Source: CAYXDO01 sp964463485 (GTDB taxonomy: Bacteria > Myxococcota > Kuafuiibacteriia > Kuafuiibacteriales > Kuafuiibacteriaceae). From it: 8,967 nucleotides of DNA. Position numbers and translations under genes: made by a program. The notes beneath the pieces are model-generated. The model saw nothing but the letters and a program-made list of their open reading frames with translations. It did not search any database and was not told the origin of the DNA. Positions 5,718 through 8,967 of this stretch are shown here, piece after piece; the stretch's first letter is position 1, and each line of letters begins with the position of its first letter. The stretch spans positions 1 through 8,967 of the forward strand of contig CAYXDO010000261.1 of the NCBI GenBank assembly GCA_964463485.1, written 5' to 3'.

Positions 5718-6452
5718 ATGCGCGTCGCGATTTTCTCGGACATTCACGGCAACATCGAAGCCCTCGAAAAGGTCCTCGATGCGTTCGACCGGGAAGGGTC
5801 CATCGACCGATACATCTGCCTAGGCGACATCGTCGGCTACGGCGCGGACCCCGACGCTTGCTGCTCGCGCATCCGGGAGCTCGCCGACGTCGCGCTCCTC
5901 GGCAACCACGACGCCGCCGTCACCGGCCGCATGGACTACTCGTATTATTACGACGCCGCTCGCGAGGCCCTCGACTGGTGCGCTGCGCGTTTGAGCCGCG
6001 AGAACATGGAGTGGCTCCGGTCGCTGCCCTACACCCACCGAGACGGCCACGTGGAGTTCAGCCACGGATCCCCCGTGAACCCTGAAGAGTACGACTACAT
6101 CTTCGCGACCGATCAGGCGCGAGCTTTGCTTTCATCGCGCACCGCGCTCGCCGACATCACCTTCATCGGGCACTCGCATCTCACCAAATGTTTCGCCCTC
6201 ACCGAAGACGACGCCCTCGACGTGGTCGCTCCGAAGTTCCGGCTCAAGCAGGGCATGAAATACATCGTCACCGTCGGATCGGTCGGACAACCGCGGGACT
6301 ACGACCCGCGCGCGTGCGCCGGCATTTACGACACCGACCTCCGCGAGTTCATGTACGTGCGATCCGAGTACGACATCGAGTCCCAACGAAAGAAGATCAT
6401 CGCCGCGGGCCTCGCGCAGAACTTCGGCACCCGCCTGATCCTCGGCGTCTAG
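5718..6452 (+). CDS. Calcineurin-like metallophosphoesterase, complete active site
   Basis: A 244-residue cytoplasmic protein with all canonical metallophosphoesterase motifs: D8-I-H10 (SDIHGN), GDIVGYG at 36-42, GNHDAA at 62-67, SHGSP at 115-119 and GHSH at 151-154, followed by VGSVGQPRD at 186-194. These blocks bind two divalent metals and place this in the YfcE/diadenosine-tetraphosphatase-like branch (Metallophos_2 type). The GDIVGYG and GSVGQPRD signatures are typical of that branch. The substrate cannot be told from sequence; phosphodiesters or dinucleoside polyphosphates are possible. I chose the ATG at 5718, which puts the first strand (MRVAIFSDIH) right at the N-terminus as usual. 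A TTG at 5676 would add 14 unlikely residues. A 70-bp gap separates it from the preceding small gene and 13 bp from the HEAT lipoprotein gene, so it probably opens or continues an operon. Confidence 0.92.
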   Translation: MRVAIFSDIHGNIEALEKVLDAFDREGSIDRYICLGDIVGYGADPDACCSRIRELADVALLGNHDAAVTGRMDYSYYYDAAREALDWCAARLSRENMEWLRSLPYTHRDGHVEFSHGSPVNPEEYDYIFATDQARALLSSRTALADITFIGHSHLTKCFALTEDDALDVVAPKFRLKQGMKYIVTVGSVGQPRDYDPRACAGIYDTDLREFMYVRSEYDIESQRKKIIAAGLAQNFGTRLILGV

Positions 6453-6465
6453 CCGCTTCGCGGTC

Positions 6466-7398
6466 ATGCGATCCATCGCGAGCTCGGCCCTCGCTCTCTC
6501 GGCCCTGGCTCTCCTTACGCTCTCCGCTTGCAACGCCCCCAGGAGATCCATCTCGGCCATCGAAGTCGTCGATCGATCGCGACCCGTCGCCGACCCGGCG
6601 CTGAAGCTGGACGTCGCCAAGGCCCGCTCGCTCGCCGAGTCCAAGGTCGGGCTCTTGCCCGGGTTCGCTCTCCGAAGCTCTGCGAAGGAACGTCGTCACC
6701 AGCTCAGCGTGATCTTGGAGCTCTCCGTGGAGGCCTCTGCACGCGCCAACGACGCAGGGGTGGTTCCGAGCGACACGGTGTACCGAGGCGTGGGCGTCGA
6801 CCTCTCTCTGCGCCGCCTCGACCCATCCACCGATCAGACCTCGGCCGAACCGGATCGCGTCGAGGCTAGAATCCTTTACGGGCGCAATGCTCCGGTATTC
6901 GAACCGCTCGACGTCGTCCTCGATGAGGCGCTGTCTCGCGGTTTCACCGTGCTCGCCTGGGACCTTACGCTCGCCGCTGCTCCCGAGCCCGAGCTCGTGT
7001 CGGCCATCGGCGGTTCCGATCTCGAGCTCGTGGCCCGCGCGATCGATCGCGCGGCCGAGCGAAAGTCGAAGGCGGCCGTACCTGCGATTGTTCGCCTCGT
7101 CGAGGACGTGTCGTTGCCGGCGCCTCTGCGGGTTCGTTGCATCGGCGCGCTCGTGGCGATCCGTGATCCTCGCGCAGTGCCGCCGCTCATTGCGCTCACG
7201 AAGGGCCGCACGCCTGCGTTCAACTCGCAGATCGTGTTCGGAGTCGCCGAGATCGGTGGTAAAGAGGCCGAGGCGTGGCTGTTCACCGTTTCGAGTGGGC
7301 ACCCCGATCCGGAGCTCCGGCGGTCCGCGACGGACGCGTTGAGGGAGCTCGAAGCGAGAAAACGTCGTGAAGAAGCCAAAGCCAAAGCTTCCCCTTGA
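6466..7398 (+). CDS. HEAT-repeat lipoprotein
   Basis: A 310-residue protein with a clear type II signal peptide (MRSIASSALALSALALLTLSAC), lipobox LSAC and lipidated Cys22. The middle part (about 45-180) is a mixed region of unknown fold with alternating beta-like segments (HQLSVILELSVEA, GVGVDLSLRRL). From about 187 to 296 there are three HEAT-like helical pairs: AAVPAIVRLVEDVSLPAPLR, CIGALVAIRDPRAVPPLIAL, and PELRRSATDALRELEARKRR at the end. HEAT units make curved scaffolds for protein binding, so this is probably a periplasmic or outer-membrane adaptor with no enzyme activity. The C-terminus is Lys/Arg/Glu-rich. It follows the phosphoesterase gene by 13 bp, and the next gene begins inside its last 32 bases. 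The exact role is unknown. Confidence 0.82.
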   Translation: MRSIASSALALSALALLTLSACNAPRRSISAIEVVDRSRPVADPALKLDVAKARSLAESKVGLLPGFALRSSAKERRHQLSVILELSVEASARANDAGVVPSDTVYRGVGVDLSLRRLDPSTDQTSAEPDRVEARILYGRNAPVFEPLDVVLDEALSRGFTVLAWDLTLAAAPEPELVSAIGGSDLELVARAIDRAAERKSKAAVPAIVRLVEDVSLPAPLRVRCIGALVAIRDPRAVPPLIALTKGRTPAFNSQIVFGVAEIGGKEAEAWLFTVSSGHPDPELRRSATDALRELEARKRREEAKAKASP

Positions 7399-8026
7399 GC
7401 TCGCCTCCGCGCTGTTGATCGCCGCGTGCGCCACCGCGCCGAAGAACCAAGAGGCGACCAGAACCTCCGCCGACTATGCCCCGCTCAAACCCGGCGCGAA
7501 CTGGACTTACGAGGTCAAGTTCCTCGGTCAAGAAGGCCAGATGAAGGTCACCCAGGTCGAGACGGACAGCGAAGGCTTCGTACTCGACGATCGCAACGGT
7601 AGCTGGAAGCACACGCCATCCGGCCTGCGCGACAAACAGCGTTATTTGCTCATGAACCCGATCTCCGTCGGCCACTCCTGGAACGCACGTGTGGGCCCGA
7701 CCGTGAAGGAGACGTTCGTGATCGAGTCTGTGGGCGAGAGCTGCACGGTGCCCGCGGGTACGTTCGCCGACTGTCTCGTCGTCCACTCCTCCGTGTCGGA
7801 GCCCAAAGTCACGCTCCACATTCGTTGGACGTGGGCCAAAGGGATCGGGCTGGCCGCGTTCGACACGAGCATCGAACAGAGCCCTGGAAACGTGATCCCC
7901 CAGACGTCCCAGCGACTCGTGCACTACGCGCTCGAAGGAAAGATCCCTGAGAAGGTCGCGCCGCAACAGGCTACGCCCCCAAAGGATCCCGAGCCCGAGC
8001 CGCCCGAGAGTTGGGAGAGCAACTGA
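7367..8026 (+). CDS. Beta-rich lipoprotein, function unknown
   Basis: A 219-residue protein with signal MKKPKPKLPLELASALLIAA and a lipid-acceptor Cys21 (LIAAC). The mature part opens with DYAPLKPGANWTYEVKF, and later has CTVPAGTFADCLVVH (126-140) and IRWTWAKGIGLAAFD (152-166). This order (Y-x-P-L-x-x-G-x-x-W-x-Y, then VPAGTFxxCLVV, then W-x-x-G-x-G-x-x) is a recurrent pattern in secreted beta-barrel-like lipoproteins of myxobacteria and relatives, whose function is not known. Cys126 and Cys136 could form a disulfide. The tail after about 195 is Pro/Glu-rich. The GTG start at 7367 overlaps the end of the HEAT gene by 32 bases and is the only start giving a normal basic n-region. Translation is probably coupled to the HEAT gene. 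Confidence 0.82.
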   Translation: MKKPKPKLPLELASALLIAACATAPKNQEATRTSADYAPLKPGANWTYEVKFLGQEGQMKVTQVETDSEGFVLDDRNGSWKHTPSGLRDKQRYLLMNPISVGHSWNARVGPTVKETFVIESVGESCTVPAGTFADCLVVHSSVSEPKVTLHIRWTWAKGIGLAAFDTSIEQSPGNVIPQTSQRLVHYALEGKIPEKVAPQQATPPKDPEPEPPESWESN

Positions 8027-8051
8027 GCGCCCGATCGGCAGGGGCCCAAAC

Positions 8052-8813
8052 ATGACCGTTCGCTTCGAACGATCGGGTTCCCTCGCGATCGTCACCTTCG
8101 ATCGCCCCGAAGCCAAAAACGCCATCGACGTCTCCTCGATGCTCGAGCTCTCGGGGCATCTGGAGGAGATCGAACGCGACGAGGCGATCGTCGCACTGGT
8201 GCTGGAAGCGGTCGGCCCGATCTTCGTCTCCGGAGGCGATCTCAAGGAGCTCGCAAAGATGGAGCCCGCGGAAGCGCGCGAGGCCTCGATCTCCATGCAC
8301 GAGGTCCTCGGCCGCCTGGAGGCCCTGTCCGTGCCCACCATAGCGGCTCTCGACGGAGACGCCTTCGGAGGAGGTTGGGAGGTCGCGGTGGCTTGTGACC
8401 TTCGCGTCATGGCAAAGCACGCCCGGATCCACTTCCGCCAGAACGCGCTCGGGCTCACGCCCGGATGGGGAGGCGGTCAGCGTCTGCTCAGACGCGTCGG
8501 CTACTCGAGAGCGCTGCTCTGGCTGTCGACCTCTGCAACGGTCGACGCCGCCGAGGCCGAGCGCCACGGATTCGCCGACGAGCTCGCGGACGAAACCGCG
8601 TCGCGGCCTGCAGCCGCAAGAGCCCGAGCGATCGCCGAGTCGATCTCGCGTCAATCGCCGGAGGCCGTGCGCAACACCAAACGCGCGCTGATCTTCGGAC
8701 GAGATCGGCCCCCCGAGCTCGCCGGCAAGCTCGAGGCCGAGCTCTTCGCGCGTGTGTTCGGCAGCCCGGATCACCGAAGCCGAACCGAAGCGCTGCTCCG
8801 TACGACCCGCTAG
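8052..8813 (+). CDS. Enoyl-CoA hydratase/isomerase (crotonase) family protein
   Basis: A 253-residue protein of typical crotonase length. The fold signatures are present: TFDRPEAKNAID at 15-26, the first oxyanion-hole block IFVSGGDLKEL at 57-67, the second block GDAFGGGWEVAVACDLRV at 102-119, and GLTPGWGGGQRLLRRVG at 134-150. The first catalytic Glu (Glu144 of rat enoyl-CoA hydratase) corresponds to Glu110. The second (rat Glu164, in the usual PEVxLG motif) aligns with Gln130 in FRQNALG. A simple hydratase is thus less likely; an isomerase, hydrolase or decarboxylase of an acyl-CoA is possible. The ATG at 8052 has AGGGG seven bases upstream. It follows the beta-rich lipoprotein gene by 25 bp and may be its operon partner, although an acyl-CoA enzyme has no obvious link to the envelope proteins. 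Confidence 0.92.
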   Translation: MTVRFERSGSLAIVTFDRPEAKNAIDVSSMLELSGHLEEIERDEAIVALVLEAVGPIFVSGGDLKELAKMEPAEAREASISMHEVLGRLEALSVPTIAALDGDAFGGGWEVAVACDLRVMAKHARIHFRQNALGLTPGWGGGQRLLRRVGYSRALLWLSTSATVDAAEAERHGFADELADETASRPAAARARAIAESISRQSPEAVRNTKRALIFGRDRPPELAGKLEAELFARVFGSPDHRSRTEALLRTTR

Positions 8814-8883
8814 GAGCGCCGATCAGTCAGGCCGCAGCCTCGACGGAGTCCGACGCCGACCTGAACGACGAAGGCCGAGTGAG

Positions 8884-8967
8884 CGTCAGTGTCTGCGTCC
8901 GATCGTCAACGCCAGATCGTTTGCGTCGGCGTCAGATCGTCAGCGTCAGATCGTCTGCGTCAGCGTC
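8884..8967. repeat. Imperfect 14-bp tandem repeat running off the window
   Basis: The unit CGTCAGATCGTCTG recurs with small changes: 8896-8909 CGTCCGATCGTCAA, 8910-8923 CGCCAGATCGTTTG, 8930-8943 CGTCAGATCGTCAG and 8944-8957 CGTCAGATCGTCTG. A 12-base variant lies at 8884-8895, and half units CGTC(A/G)G sit at 8924-8929 and 8958-8963. The last full copies are nearly identical, so the array may be expanding. It lies 70 bp after the crotonase stop, continues past the window end, and no gene start or terminator was seen in 8814-8967. Confidence 0.75.

Noticed and set aside
8884..8967. CRISPR array at the window end
   Set aside because: Units are 14 bp, directly adjacent and degenerate, with no spacers of constant length; this is a simple tandem repeat.
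1..8967. tRNA, rRNA or riboswitch
   Set aside because: No cloverleaf-like arms, conserved rRNA segments or known riboswitch cores were noticed on either strand by eye.

Overview
The window is GC-rich with strongly G/C-ending codons. Its mix of secreted lipoproteins is what one expects from a large-genome myxobacterium-like bacterium (Myxococcota): ASH/choice-of-anchor D repeats with a characteristic C-terminal domain, a PEGA protein, a HEAT-repeat lipoprotein and a metallophosphoesterase-fold lipoprotein. The phylum is inferred from gene content, not from a marker gene.

Layout. Bases 1-660 hold no intact gene. They contain a REP-like hairpin and the wreck of an insertion-sequence transposase. 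Its N-terminal third lies on the minus strand and the next part on the plus strand, with the junctions marked by a 27-bp inverted repeat (one mismatch). Bases 661-2758 carry two minus-strand genes: a metallophosphoesterase-like lipoprotein (first in transcription order) and a membrane-anchored PEGA-domain protein, followed by a possible terminator and a purine-rich tract. About 100 bp (2759-2859) separate these from a divergent plus-strand series that fills the rest of the window: a large ASH-repeat surface protein (2860-4908), two small unrecognised proteins in tight coupling (4911-5647), an intact cytoplasmic metallophosphoesterase (5718-6452), a HEAT-repeat lipoprotein (6466-7398), a beta-rich lipoprotein (7367-8026) and a crotonase-family enzyme (8052-8813). 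The window ends inside an imperfect 14-bp tandem repeat.

How the genes may work together. The spacing suggests two transcriptional blocks on the plus strand (2860-5647 and 5718-8813) with a 70-bp gap between them, possibly read through. Four or five products are exported or membrane-anchored, so the locus looks like an envelope gene cluster with a soluble phosphoesterase and an acyl-CoA enzyme attached. No defence system, biosynthetic cluster, CRISPR array or RNA gene was found. The most unusual items are the inverted transposase relic, a secreted metallophosphoesterase that has lost several canonical active-site residues beside an intact relative, the unknown small gene pair, and a crotonase in which the second catalytic Glu appears to be Gln. 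I see no convincing novel system; the best candidate for one is the conserved-neighbourhood question around the small pair and the envelope proteins.
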